A stretch of DNA of 64,000 bases from Parachlamydiales bacterium (lineage in GTDB: Bacteria; Chlamydiota; Chlamydiia; Chlamydiales; Rhabdochlamydiaceae): contig PLXY01000011.1 of the NCBI GenBank assembly GCA_003153295.1, positions 275,820-339,819 on the forward strand. Direction: 5' to 3'. A program made the translations under genes and the position numbers. The notes below the pieces were generated by a model that was not told where the DNA came from, did not search any database, and worked only from the letters and a program-made list of their open reading frames with translations. Below, piece after piece: positions 8,146-16,733 of this stretch. The stretch's first letter is position 1, and every line of letters begins with the position of its first letter.

Positions 8146-8690
8146 GCCGCCGTGTTTTTCATTTTGTCCATCAGGCCGATCCTGCTCCACAAATCATGAT
8201 TTCTGATTTAAGATATTTACAAGTTCCGTTGTTGGGCTTTGACGGCCAGGAACATGTCGGTGAATTAATTGTTCATCAGACTGTTGCTGATGAAGTCGAA
8301 GAAATTTTTATCGAAATCTTCCAGGCGAAATTTCCTATTGAAAAAATGAGACTGATTGAAAATTACGAGGCCGATGATACAGCTTCGATGGAAGACAACA
8401 ACTCATCTGCTTTCTGTTACAGATTCGCGGTTGCAAAACCGAACATCCTTTCCAAACATAGCTTCGGTCTAGCTATCGATGTCAATCCGCTTTACAACCC
8501 TTATGTCAAAAAAGATCTCATCCTGCCTAAAAACGGCACCCGTTTTGCAGATCGTACCCTTGTAGAAAAAGGGATGATCTTTCCTGGAGATCCTTGTCAT
8601 CAAGCTTTTTGCAAACGAGGCTGGACATGGGGAGGTTCGTGGCCTGACCGGCAAGATTATCAACACTTTGAAAAAGAATTAATTCCTTAG
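8115..8690 (+). CDS. M15-family peptidase (VanY/endolysin-like)
   Basis: A 191-residue putative zinc peptidase of the M15 type that cleaves D-alanyl or L-Ala-D-Glu bonds in peptidoglycan. 'KHSFGLAIDVNPLYNPYV' supplies a metal-binding histidine and aspartate with the usual six-residue spacing, and 'DRQDYQHFEK' near the end supplies the last histidine. A 'CKRGWTWGGSW' stretch, common in this family, lies between them. No signal peptide is seen. It overlaps the preceding NlpC/P60 gene by 31 bases and converges on glucokinase with 12 bases of overlap. Confidence 0.82.
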   Translation: MAPRLLTPELSRRVFHFVHQADPAPQIMISDLRYLQVPLLGFDGQEHVGELIVHQTVADEVEEIFIEIFQAKFPIEKMRLIENYEADDTASMEDNNSSAFCYRFAVAKPNILSKHSFGLAIDVNPLYNPYVKKDLILPKNGTRFADRTLVEKGMIFPGDPCHQAFCKRGWTWGGSWPDRQDYQHFEKELIP

Positions 8691-9611
8691 AGAACACTCT
8701 AAAGCTCCCAACGTGGGGAGGTTTTCATTCAGAACTACATGCACAGGAATTTTTAAAAGTAATTCCTGAAAACGGCCTTTGTCAGCAAAAGCCTTCATAA
8801 ACTCGCCTTGTTGCAAAACTTTTAAAATTTTTGGAGCAATTCCACCGGCAAGATAAAGACCGCCTTTGGATAAAAATTGAAGAGCGGTATTGCCGGCTGC
8901 TGCACCATATAGAGAGACAAACCACCGGAGAGCTTCTTGACATGCTGTCGATTCTCCTGAGAGGGCATGTTCAATCACCAATTTGGGGATCTCTTCACCT
9001 TCTAAAATTTTCTTGTGTTTGCCTTTTTCAACTAAAAACCAATAGAGATGTTCGAGTCCGGGACCGGAGATAATCCGTTCTAAAGAGACATGCCCATATT
9101 TCTTATGAAGGTAATCCCATAACTGTCTGTCGAATGCATCTCGCGGTGCAAAATCGACATGACCTCCTTCGGATGGGAAAGGGATGTGGTTTTTTCCATC
9201 CCAGTATAGTCCTCCGATTCCAAGTCCCGTTCCTGCTGCTATCACCGCTTGGTTACCGGATTCTTGGACACCGGTGTTGAGTGTAAAAATATCTTGAGGC
9301 TTCAAACGTCTGAGTCCCCATCCCGAAGCGGCCAGATCATTGATCAGATAAACTTTACCGATTCGATGTCTTTTTTCTAACCGATCAGCATCGATTTCCC
9401 AGCTTAAGTTCGTCATCAGACATTTTCTATCTTGAACTGGACCTGCAACAGCCAAATAACTTTTTTGAACAGGCCGGTCGAGAAATTTTTCTAAGATCTC
9501 GCTCAAATCTTTGAAATGACGACTACGAAATTTTTCTTCTTTGACTAAACGGTCTTGGTCAAAGTAAGCCAGATGGACTTTAGTGCCGCCAATATCTCCA
9601 ATAAGAAACAT
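8679..9611 (-). CDS. glk: Glucokinase
   Basis: A 310-residue ROK-independent bacterial glucokinase that phosphorylates glucose at the entry to glycolysis. The ATP-binding motif 'GDIGGTKVHLAYFD' is at residues 5-18. The sugar-binding 'EGGHVDFAPRD' comes near residue 145, preceded by 'AAGTGLGIGGLYWDGK'. 'GGLYLAGGIAPKIL' near the end is typical. No ribosome site precedes the ATG. The Chlamydiaceae lack hexokinase and import glucose-6-phosphate, so this gene points to an environmental chlamydia able to use free glucose. It diverges from recA across 62 bases. Confidence 0.92.
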   Translation of the reverse strand: MFLIGDIGGTKVHLAYFDQDRLVKEEKFRSRHFKDLSEILEKFLDRPVQKSYLAVAGPVQDRKCLMTNLSWEIDADRLEKRHRIGKVYLINDLAASGWGLRRLKPQDIFTLNTGVQESGNQAVIAAGTGLGIGGLYWDGKNHIPFPSEGGHVDFAPRDAFDRQLWDYLHKKYGHVSLERIISGPGLEHLYWFLVEKGKHKKILEGEEIPKLVIEHALSGESTACQEALRWFVSLYGAAAGNTALQFLSKGGLYLAGGIAPKILKVLQQGEFMKAFADKGRFQELLLKIPVHVVLNENLPTLGALECSLRN

Positions 9612-9673
9612 ACTATTTTACTTGTTGACGATAAGCCATTTTCTCTTCAATCTAAATATAAAAGGAGCTTCCC

Positions 9674-10729
9674 ATGGCACAACAAGATATTGGCAAAAAG
9701 AAAGCATTAGAAGCAGCGATCGATCTGATCGAAAAACAATTCGGCGAAGGATCCGTCATGACTCTCGGGCAACATTCTCTAACCCGAGAATTCAGCGTAA
9801 TTAAAACAGGAGCCATTGCTCTTGACATTGCTTTAGGAATCGGCGGCGTTCCCCGCGGAAGAATTATTGAAATTTATGGACCCGAGTCTTCCGGTAAATC
9901 GACACTAGCGACCCATATTGTCGCCAACGCTCAAAAAAATGGCGGCCTGGCAGCTTACATCGATGCTGAGCATGCTCTCGATCCAGGCTATGCTGCTAAA
10001 ATCGGCGTCAATATTGATGAACTGATGATCTCACAACCCAGCTCCGGCGAAGAAGCCCTTAATATCGCAGAAATGTTGGCCCGTTCGAATGCCGTCGATG
10101 TTATTGTAATCGACTCTGTGGCTGCCCTTGTTCCGAAGAACGAACTGGAAGGCGAGATCGGCGATCAATTCATGGGCCTCCAAGCGCGCATGATGTCCCA
10201 AGCCCTCCGCAAACTCACATCGACCCTTTCCAAAAGCAATACCTGTGCGATTTTCATCAACCAACTCCGTGAAAAAATCGGCGTGATGTTTGGAAATCCT
10301 GAGACAACTACAGGCGGTAAAGCTTTAAAATTTTACTCTTCAATCCGATTGGACATCCGCCGTACCGGTAGCATAAAAGGGCCCGACAATCAAGAGATCG
10401 GCAACACCGTCAAAGTCAAGGTTGTCAAAAATAAAATGGCGCCTCCTTTCCAAGTCGCTGAGTTTGATATCCTATTCAATGAAGGCATCTCTCGCCTCGG
10501 TTCTCTGATCGACGTCGGTTCTGCTTTAGGCGTTATTGAGAAAAAAGGCGCTTGGTTCAGCTACAATGGAAACCGTTTAGGCCAAGGAAAAGAAACTGTT
10601 CGAGATGAGCTCAAGAAAAATCCTAAGATGGCCGATGAGATTGAAAAAGGCATTACAGCCGCAGCTGCTAAGAAATTGCCTTCAGCTCGTGTTGAAGAAC
10701 CAACGCCAGCAGAAACCGCTGACGTTTAA
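9674..10729 (+). CDS. recA: Recombinase A
   Basis: The 351-residue RecA filament protein drives homologous recombination. Walker A '[11 protein letters not shown]' lies near residue 70, '[13 protein letters not shown]' near 98, the Walker B region '[15 protein letters not shown]' near 143, the L2 loop '[16 protein letters not shown]' near 208 and '[13 protein letters not shown]' near 252. A good ribosome site (AAAGGAG) precedes the ATG. Upstream is a TTGACG, but no well-spaced -10 box and no clear LexA-type operator were found. A strong terminator follows. The tail is alanine/proline/glutamate-rich, as is common. Confidence 0.98.
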   Translation: MAQQDIGKKKALEAAIDLIEKQFGEGSVMTLGQHSLTREFSVIKTGAIALDIALGIGGVPRGRIIEIYGPESSGKSTLATHIVANAQKNGGLAAYIDAEHALDPGYAAKIGVNIDELMISQPSSGEEALNIAEMLARSNAVDVIVIDSVAALVPKNELEGEIGDQFMGLQARMMSQALRKLTSTLSKSNTCAIFINQLREKIGVMFGNPETTTGGKALKFYSSIRLDIRRTGSIKGPDNQEIGNTVKVKVVKNKMAPPFQVAEFDILFNEGISRLGSLIDVGSALGVIEKKGAWFSYNGNRLGQGKETVRDELKKNPKMADEIEKGITAAAAKKLPSARVEEPTPAETADV

Positions 10730-10741
10730 ATCCTATACCTT

Positions 10742-10770
10742 AAGTCCTGATGGAAGAGCCATTAGGACTT
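10742..10770 (+). terminator. Terminator of recA
   Basis: AAGTCCT-G-ATGG, loop AAGAG, CCAT-T-AGGACTT forms a stem of about 12 base pairs with one G-T pair, followed by TATTTAATAAG, 12 bases after the recA stop. It also lies three bases beyond the stop of the convergent gene and may serve both. Confidence 0.75.
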
Positions 10771-10773
10771 TAT

Positions 10774-11415
10774 TTAATAAGTCCCTCCCAAGCCCAATCC
10801 TGCTTTAAGTCCTCCTGCATTCACATGATCCTTAAAAAAAGTTCCTAGATAATAATAATCTGCAAAGACGTCTAAAAAAACAGTTCTTGAAAAGAAAAAA
10901 TTAAAACCTGATTTTACACAGCCACCCAAACCAAAACTCGAGGCATTTTGATGCGCGCAATGGCCATGATTTCTCAAATAAACCATTGCAAAAGCAGGTC
11001 CTATTCCCGCATATACCACGCATTTTTTATGGAATCGGTAAGGAAATTTGATCCCCAAACTTAAGTCAGGAATGTTTAAGGTAGTATGATCATGAAGTCC
11101 AACCGAATGTCCCGATTTAGGAAACCAACTGAAATTGATCCAGCCATGAATATTTTGAGCAAATTTAACTGAAGACTCCGTTTGATAATCTGCTCCGACA
11201 TCGCCATAAATTTTTCTAAATCGAACCGAAGTGGGAACAAAAGCTGCGCATCGAACTTCTGTTGAAAATTTATTCTCCGAAACTTTTTCTTGTTCATTCT
11301 CTGGGAGAAAACGGGTTGTAGGAGCGACAAATGCAATATAATTGTTTTCTGCCTGAGCTGTATTCAAAAATACAAATAATAAAAAACAGAAAATTTTAAG
11401 GAATTTTTTATTCAT
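10774..11415 (-). CDS. Putative outer-membrane beta-barrel protein
   Basis: A 213-residue exported protein of unknown function. A signal peptide spans residues 1-22 ('FLKIFCFLLFVFLNTAQA'). The mature part alternates polar and hydrophobic residues, with many aromatic and glycine residues ('HGWINFSWFPKSGHSVGLHD', 'CVVYAGIGPAFAMVYLRNHG', 'AGGLKAGLGLGGTY'), which fits a small OmpW/OmpX-like barrel. The start overlaps the end of the preceding beta-helix gene by eight bases, so the two exported proteins are probably co-translated. The barrel call is inference. Confidence 0.55.
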   Translation of the reverse strand: MNKKFLKIFCFLLFVFLNTAQAENNYIAFVAPTTRFLPENEQEKVSENKFSTEVRCAAFVPTSVRFRKIYGDVGADYQTESSVKFAQNIHGWINFSWFPKSGHSVGLHDHTTLNIPDLSLGIKFPYRFHKKCVVYAGIGPAFAMVYLRNHGHCAHQNASSFGLGGCVKSGFNFFFSRTVFLDVFADYYYLGTFFKDHVNAGGLKAGLGLGGTY

Positions 11416-13096
11416 TAGTGATCCTTATTTTAACACGACTACTTTCTAAGTTGGAAGAATTGACAGCGCTAATTTGCAAGCTTTTAAGATGCTGTTTTGA
11501 TGTCGAACATGTCTTAAAGATAAGGGGCGAACCAGCCGCAACTTCATCTATCAACCGACCTTTTTCATAGATACGATAAAAGGTTACATTGAAAGCGGGA
11601 CTTGGACTCCATTGTGAGGACAAAAAATATTCTGTGACATTCAAAAATTCGTTCTTTTTGACAATAACCCCTGTAAAATTGGTGACAGGTGGGGGAGCTA
11701 AAACTAAATAATCTAGCACCAGACCCAAATTTGGGTTGAAAACTGGACTTAATTTGTCGAGAATTTTGGTTCTAATCTGTTCATATTGGGCGAAAGTGAT
11801 TTGACCAGAGATGAGGCCATCAAAGTGAACTGTCGCCGTCGAAGGCCATATATCATTAGGAGCGGCAACCTCTTTTATATAATATTGTGTGCTACCAACA
11901 AAAGAATCTCCATTCATCGTGATCACAGGCCCGATATTAGGACCCCCCGTCGGTTCATAACCGTTTACAAGTAATCCGATGGGACTCCCATTAAATTGGT
12001 TGTTTGCCAAATGAAAAGGGTTATTAGCTCCACTACTATCTTCTCCTAAATTCATATTAGAAGGGTTATTGTTTGTCATAACGTTATTTTCAATGGTGGT
12101 TAATCCCGCCGTATCTAATATCTGGATTCCACCTCCAGAACTATTAATTAATCCATTATTGTAGACTGTATTATTTGAAACCACGAGACCATCTCCCGCA
12201 TTATTCGCATAAATTCCAAGATCATTATTAAAGACCGTATTATTGGTCACTGTTGTATTGGGACCAGCGTTTGAAATACCAATTCCCAGCGCAGTGCTAG
12301 GATGAGGTACATTTCCAGAAAATAAATTAGTGATAGAATTATTGCTGATATCTGCTGCGGCTCCATACCAGACAATAATTCCATTTTCGTCAGAATAAGA
12401 TTCTTGCGTGGGGCCCACAACTTGATTATTTGAAATGATACCTCTAAGCCCTGTCCCTTGCATTTCAATCGCATTTTTTTGATACTCTGTGAGATAGCAA
12501 TTGTTGACATTGAGAATATAAGAACTTAAATTGTCGACAATCCCAATCACACAAGTACCATCTTGCGAACCCGGCATAGGGAAGCTCGCATCTGTTACAT
12601 TAATACAATAGATATATTCGACAGTCCCACTCGCATTATGATAAGCAATACCTTGAAAAAGCTTAGTAGGATGACCTGCATCTCCTTGATTAGCTCCATC
12701 CACTATTAAATTGGAGATCGTGATATTCGTTAAACCATCGATCATAATGACAGGATAGTAGGTACCGGGTATCCCTGGAACCGTTGATGTAAAAAAGTGA
12801 ATCACATCGGCGAAAGCAGGACACACAATAGTAGTCGCATTAGGCCCGCTCATACCAGAACCATTAATCGTGAGATTATTAGGTGCATTCGTTGAACCAA
12901 TGAGAAGATTATTAGCAGGCATATAACTACCCGGCAAAAGCTGAATCGTATCTCCATCCGAAGCAGAATTAATAGCATTTTGAATACTCATACCTGGATG
13001 AACAACAATGATCGCTCCTTGTAAAGGAACAGCTAAAAAAGATATAAAAATGGAAAAAATAAAGGTTAGAGAATGCTTTTTGAAACCTGCCAGCAT
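11408..13096 (-). CDS. Exported right-handed parallel beta-helix protein
   Basis: A 562-residue exported protein. After a signal peptide (residues about 8-27, ending 'AVPLQG') it starts with 'MSIQNAINSASDGDTIQLLPGSY', the usual opening of pectate-lyase-like or NosD-like beta-helices. There follow many asparagine-rich turns such as 'NNSITNLFSG', 'TVTNNTVFNNDLGIY' and 'VSNNTVYNNGL', typical of stacked coils. A carboxy-terminal domain of about 100 residues may be fibronectin-like ('VTFYRIYEKGRLIDEVAAGS'). No catalytic set can be assigned, so a surface adhesin or carbohydrate-binding role is as likely as an enzyme. Confidence 0.7.
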   Translation of the reverse strand: MLAGFKKHSLTFIFSIFISFLAVPLQGAIIVVHPGMSIQNAINSASDGDTIQLLPGSYMPANNLLIGSTNAPNNLTINGSGMSGPNATTIVCPAFADVIHFFTSTVPGIPGTYYPVIMIDGLTNITISNLIVDGANQGDAGHPTKLFQGIAYHNASGTVEYIYCINVTDASFPMPGSQDGTCVIGIVDNLSSYILNVNNCYLTEYQKNAIEMQGTGLRGIISNNQVVGPTQESYSDENGIIVWYGAAADISNNSITNLFSGNVPHPSTALGIGISNAGPNTTVTNNTVFNNDLGIYANNAGDGLVVSNNTVYNNGLINSSGGGIQILDTAGLTTIENNVMTNNNPSNMNLGEDSSGANNPFHLANNQFNGSPIGLLVNGYEPTGGPNIGPVITMNGDSFVGSTQYYIKEVAAPNDIWPSTATVHFDGLISGQITFAQYEQIRTKILDKLSPVFNPNLGLVLDYLVLAPPPVTNFTGVIVKKNEFLNVTEYFLSSQWSPSPAFNVTFYRIYEKGRLIDEVAAGSPLIFKTCSTSKQHLKSLQISAVNSSNLESSRVKIRITNE

Positions 13097-13199
13097 ATTT
13101 ATCTCTTGGTTGGTATAACTAAGCGTCTAACCTATCAAGTTTTTCTTAAGATTGCCTCAAAAATTTCGTCCTAAAGATTCAAAACTCTAGGATTCTTCT

Positions 13200-14108
13200 T
13201 CAGCTTAATGATTCAAAATTACGGACTGCCAATTGTTGCAACATATCGCACATTTTTTTAAATGACGGTGTGTCGAGACCGAGTTCCATCAAAGTAATCT
13301 TAAAGAGTTTAAGCTCTTCTTCGAACACCATGAAGGCCCGTTCTCTTCCAATATGCTTGGCCAAATTTATTTCTCGCTGATTCTTTTCATCTTGGGCTAA
13401 ATCTCCCAAGTCATCAGCGATTTGAAAGGCCATGCCAAAATGATAAGCGCTCTTTTTCACTTGATCCAAGCGATAAGAATCCCCGCCGCCAAAAAGCCAT
13501 CCAAAAACAAAAGAGACTTCAAACAGGGTGACTGTTTTTTGATAAATGACTTGGCGGAGTGTTTCCAACGTTAAATTCGGAGGGAAGATATCGTAGAATT
13601 GACCGCCCGTTGCTCCTGATATGCCTGCGCATCGTGTTGCATACTCTAAAGCTAAAATCCCTGCAGCGTCGGCCATCTCACGGAAAGGAGATTCAGCCTG
13701 TCTCATTTTTATCGTGTTGCTATGAATCATTTCGAAGGCCGAGCAGATCAACCCGTAACTGGAAAGAAGCGCAATCGATTCTCCATAAATTTTATGCAAG
13801 GTCGGTTGACTGCGACGTTCTTCTTCATTGTCCATACAAGGAAGATCATCGACCACTAAAGAGGCTGTGTGGAAAAATTCCACTGAAAGCGCCGCGTCTA
13901 AGACGTTCAGATTATTACCCAAGGCTTCGGCTACCAAGAGCACAAGTAAGGGCCGGAATCGCTTCCCACCGCTTTTTAAGGCATATTCGCACGCATCCCG
14001 TAACTTCGTTTTTTCGCCTAAGCTCAAGATGCTTCTGGCAATTTCTTGTTCAATTTTATCTCGATGAGCATAGAAATTCGATGTCTTTTGCAGTTCTGCT
14101 GTTGTCAT
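13200..14108 (-). CDS. ispA: Polyprenyl diphosphate synthase
   Basis: A 302-residue trans-prenyltransferase that condenses isopentenyl diphosphate with allylic diphosphates to give farnesyl or geranylgeranyl diphosphate. The first aspartate-rich motif 'VVDDLPCMDNEEERR' is near residue 85 and the second, 'FQIADDLGD', near 230, with 'GGKRFRPLL' at about 48 and 'GGQFYDI' between. Its stop side faces an intergenic gap and its start overlaps the upstream GlmU-like gene by ATGA. The same ispA-GlmU-like pairing occurs in Chlamydia. Chain length cannot be fixed by eye. Confidence 0.9.
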   Translation of the reverse strand: MTTAELQKTSNFYAHRDKIEQEIARSILSLGEKTKLRDACEYALKSGGKRFRPLLVLLVAEALGNNLNVLDAALSVEFFHTASLVVDDLPCMDNEEERRSQPTLHKIYGESIALLSSYGLICSAFEMIHSNTIKMRQAESPFREMADAAGILALEYATRCAGISGATGGQFYDIFPPNLTLETLRQVIYQKTVTLFEVSFVFGWLFGGGDSYRLDQVKKSAYHFGMAFQIADDLGDLAQDEKNQREINLAKHIGRERAFMVFEEELKLFKITLMELGLDTPSFKKMCDMLQQLAVRNFESLS

Positions 14109-14767
14109 ATATTCTCTTTGTAGATGGCTCTTGAAGGAATAATCCCTTTAATATTGACGCAGGGATAACAAAATGCTTTAGGACCGATCAGGGTTCCAGG
14201 ATTTGTAACAGCATTGCATCCAATCTGAGCGCCATCTCCGATCACAGCGCCAAATTTACGCAAGCCCGTTGAAATCTTTTGTCCCTGCAATAAAATAGTG
14301 ACCTCTTTATGGTCTAAGCGAAAATTTGCAAGTTTGACGCCGGCGCCCAAATTGACATCATTTCCCAAAATGGAATCGCCCACATAATTGAAATGAGCCG
14401 CTTGGGCTCCATTGAGTAAAATAGAGTGTTTGATTTCCGTTGAATGGCCAATGACGCACTTTTCTCCGGTGATAACACCCCCTCGAATATAGGCGCCATG
14501 CCGGATATGATTATGGGGTCCAATGATCACAGGCCCTTCGATATAAGCTCCCGGTTCAACCACAGTTCCAGCGCCAATTGAAATGAGATGGGGATTGATC
14601 AAATAAGCCGTTGGAGGAACTTGGACTTCGATTTTACCCAGCTCTTGTTCTTCTAAATAAGAAGCAAGACGGTGGAGAGCATCCCATACGTAGACAGCTT
14701 CCTCGAACAGCTCTCGATGGAAATAGGCCTCTAAAGAAAAGAATTGGTTTGTAGAAAGTTCTTGCAT
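14105..14767 (-). CDS. GlmU-like left-handed beta-helix protein
   Basis: A 220-residue protein with hexapeptide repeats ('GAYIEGPVIIGPHNHIRHGAY', 'VGDSILGNDVNLGAGVKLAN', 'IGDGAQIGCNAVTNPGTLIG'), the fold of the carboxy-terminal acetyltransferase half of GlmU. The amino-terminal uridyltransferase half is absent, as in the short chlamydial protein named GlmU. It may acetylate glucosamine-1-phosphate or another nucleotide sugar. It is linked to the ispA gene by an ATGA overlap. The position just downstream of an AT-rich gap suggests the gap holds its promoter. Confidence 0.8.
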   Translation of the reverse strand: MQELSTNQFFSLEAYFHRELFEEAVYVWDALHRLASYLEEQELGKIEVQVPPTAYLINPHLISIGAGTVVEPGAYIEGPVIIGPHNHIRHGAYIRGGVITGEKCVIGHSTEIKHSILLNGAQAAHFNYVGDSILGNDVNLGAGVKLANFRLDHKEVTILLQGQKISTGLRKFGAVIGDGAQIGCNAVTNPGTLIGPKAFCYPCVNIKGIIPSRAIYKENI

Positions 14768-14793
14768 GGTTCACATACTACTTAAGTTGCTCT

Positions 14794-14988
14794 TTTTCCA
14801 CATCCTTCTCTTTAGTATTAGTTTTAGATATCTATACTTCTCATTACTCAGGTCCTGTGGATTTGTTGATAACTACCCTCTTTTACTAGAGGAAATGAAC
14901 TGTTCATAAACCTCATCATAAAATGTTTTTTAATGTTTGAACTTTGTACTTTTGTCCAAAAAAACAATCAAACCAGGTCTTATGAACA
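14794..14988. other. AT-rich spacer with several DnaA-box-like nonamers
   Basis: The 222-base gap between the GlmU-like gene and ung has no gene. It holds TTTTCCACA (14794), TGTGGATTT (14856), TGTTGATAA (14864), TGTTCATAA (14901) and its inverse TTATGAACA (14980). Each is one or two bases from TTATNCACA or its complement. AT-rich runs lie between them. The boxes are imperfect, so this is only a candidate DnaA-binding or origin-like region, or a promoter region. Confidence 0.25.
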
Positions 14989-14989
14989 A

Positions 14990-15661
14990 TCAATCAACGG
15001 TCCAATTGATCGGCTCTTTCCCCACTTTTTTAAGAAATTCATTGGCTTTTGAAAAATGATGACACCCGAGAAACCGATCTGCAGAATAAGGAGAAGGGTG
15101 GGCTGCTTGGAAAACGGCGTGATGAGTCCCTATAACCTTATGACATTTTTCTTGAGCCGACTTGCCCCATAGTAAAAAGACAATGGGATCAGGACGCTCC
15201 GCTAAAGTATCGATGACAGCATCGGTAAATCTTTCCCATCCTTTTCCATGGTGAGATTTGGGCTCCCCTGCACGGACTGTGAGTGTTGCATTTAGCAGAA
15301 GAACACCCTGCTGGGCCCACGAGATCAGGCATCCTGAGGAAGGCCTGCGAAGCCCCAAGTCTGTCTCCAATTCCTTATAGATGTTTTTGAGCGAAGGAGG
15401 CGGATTAATTCCTGGGAGAACACTGAAAGAAAGACCATGCGCTTGTCCTACGCCATGGTAAGGATCTTGTCCCACAATCACAACCTTAACCTTATCAAAC
15501 GGTGTTTGTAAAAAAGAATTGAAGACAAGCGGTTCAGGAGGATAAATGATTTTGCCTTCTTTAATTTCTTCTTCCAGAAAGTTCTTCAATTCCTGGACAT
15601 ACGGTTGATTGATTTCATTTTTAAGTTTCTCGTACCAACTCTTTTCTAATTTCATATTCAT
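14990..15661 (-). CDS. ung: Uracil-DNA glycosylase
   Basis: A 223-residue family 1 UDG that removes uracil from DNA at the start of base-excision repair. The catalytic water-activating motif 'GQDPYHGVGQAHGLSFSV' is near residue 61 and the leucine-loop 'HPSPYSADRFLGCHHFSKAN' near 185. Both are complete. The ATG at 15661 is about eight bases from an AAGGA site; an in-frame ATG at 15655 is also possible. Size and motifs are normal. Confidence 0.95.
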   Translation of the reverse strand: MNMKLEKSWYEKLKNEINQPYVQELKNFLEEEIKEGKIIYPPEPLVFNSFLQTPFDKVKVVIVGQDPYHGVGQAHGLSFSVLPGINPPPSLKNIYKELETDLGLRRPSSGCLISWAQQGVLLLNATLTVRAGEPKSHHGKGWERFTDAVIDTLAERPDPIVFLLWGKSAQEKCHKVIGTHHAVFQAAHPSPYSADRFLGCHHFSKANEFLKKVGKEPINWTVD

Positions 15662-15723
15662 ATACCCATCCTTGACAGAAACCCTTCAAGCCCCTACGAT
15701 TTTCCTCTATTCGAGGCAATATC

Positions 15724-15978
15724 ATGAAAGACTTAGCGGAAAATAATTTAATACGTTTCAAAAATATCTCTAAGAAAAAAGAGACAATGATAGCAAATTT
15801 CAAGGTTAAAGGCCTTCGAAATGGGGTTAATTTCACAGCTTCCATCTCAGTTGACCTTTCGGCTGCCGAGCTTCATCCCGGAGATGTCTTGGAAAAAATT
15901 ATTGAAGAATGTGCCCGTCTGGGTGTGAACGAGTTTAAAAAAGCCGACTTTCAATTCGAGGGACTGACAAGCATTTAA
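15724..15978 (+). CDS. Small conserved-looking protein of unknown function
   Basis: An 84-residue protein that I cannot assign. It has a mixed helix-strand pattern ('VKGLRNGVNFTASISVDLSA', 'DVLEKIIEECARLGVNEF') and no signal peptide or membrane span. An internal ATG at 15787 would give a 63-residue form and is a plausible alternative start, because the first 21 residues are basic and low in structure. Chlamydia genomes also carry a small hypothetical gene beside ung, which hints at orthology. It ends eight bases before tRNA-Pro. Confidence 0.6.
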   Translation: MKDLAENNLIRFKNISKKKETMIANFKVKGLRNGVNFTASISVDLSAAELHPGDVLEKIIEECARLGVNEFKKADFQFEGLTSI

Positions 15979-15985
15979 TTTTTAT

Positions 15986-16060
15986 CTGGGTGTAGCGCAG
16001 ACTGGCTAGCGCACTAGCATGGGGTGTTAGGGGTCGGAGGTTCAAATCCTCTCACCCAGA
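15986..16060 (+). tRNA. tRNA-Pro (anticodon GGG)
   Basis: The cloverleaf is complete. The acceptor arm CTGGGTG pairs with CACCCAG plus discriminator A. The D-stem is GCGC/GCGC, and the anticodon stem CTAGC/GTTAG encloses ATGGGGT, which places GGG at positions 34-36. The T-arm is GGAGG-TTCAAAT-CCTCT. CCA is not encoded, and a TTCTTTTTAT run follows. Confidence 0.93.
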
Positions 16061-16140
16061 TTCTTTTTATCAGTGAGTTATGAAAAACTCATCATTCCCA
16101 ATTTACTTTCAAAGGCTGAACCCGTAGCAATAGAGTCAAA

Positions 16141-16554
16141 ATGAATTACATATGTGAATTCCTGCTTTTTATAACTGCTGGTCTTGCCGTTAATCGGATT
16201 GAGGAGTTTTGGGCTCGCAAAAAAGAAGCCAAAAACCGACCGGCCAAACTGCGTAAAAATTGCATCGAGAAAATTCGACATTGTATGAACGAACTTGAGT
16301 TCAATGCAAAATGCATTGGTGGACCTACATGCCCTTTCAAAACAGAAGCGCTGGAACGATTGCTGAACTCTGAAGAAATTACTCTCCTTGAAGAAGATCT
16401 TATAAACTCACTCAAACAAATAATTGCAGAAGCCGGTATAGCTAGGGCGCCGCATGCTGAATTTGTCGCTGTGAGAGTAAAAAGCGGCAGTAAACTCTTG
16501 AAAGACTTACTTCAAAAACAAATATATAAACTCGAAAACTCCAAAGTTCCCTAG
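16141..16554 (+). CDS. Membrane-anchored hypothetical protein
   Basis: A 137-residue protein of unknown function. It has one amino-terminal hydrophobic helix (about residues 2-17, 'NYICEFLLFITAGLAV'), then a basic and helical soluble part ('RKKEAKNRPAKLRKN', 'LEEDLINSLKQIIAEAGI'). Two cysteines flank a 'GGPTCPF' turn near residue 60. It lacks a good ribosome site. It opens the accessory-looking stretch after tRNA-Pro; a short hairpin (GGGC-GATA-GCCC then TTCTT) about 35 bases after its stop could end the transcript. Confidence 0.5.
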   Translation: MNYICEFLLFITAGLAVNRIEEFWARKKEAKNRPAKLRKNCIEKIRHCMNELEFNAKCIGGPTCPFKTEALERLLNSEEITLLEEDLINSLKQIIAEAGIARAPHAEFVAVRVKSGSKLLKDLLQKQIYKLENSKVP

Positions 16555-16733
16555 AAAATTAGTCCCCATTCTTATGTGCGAAATGGGCGATAGCCCTTCT
16601 TAAAAAGCTCTATCGAAAGCTCCGTGATAATGTCATATAGTGTGTGCTCACGATAATCCCTTAAAAAATGAAAATACTAGACTAACGGGAATACATTGAC
16701 TCCTGCTACAATGAATTCTATTGGACCACAGCG

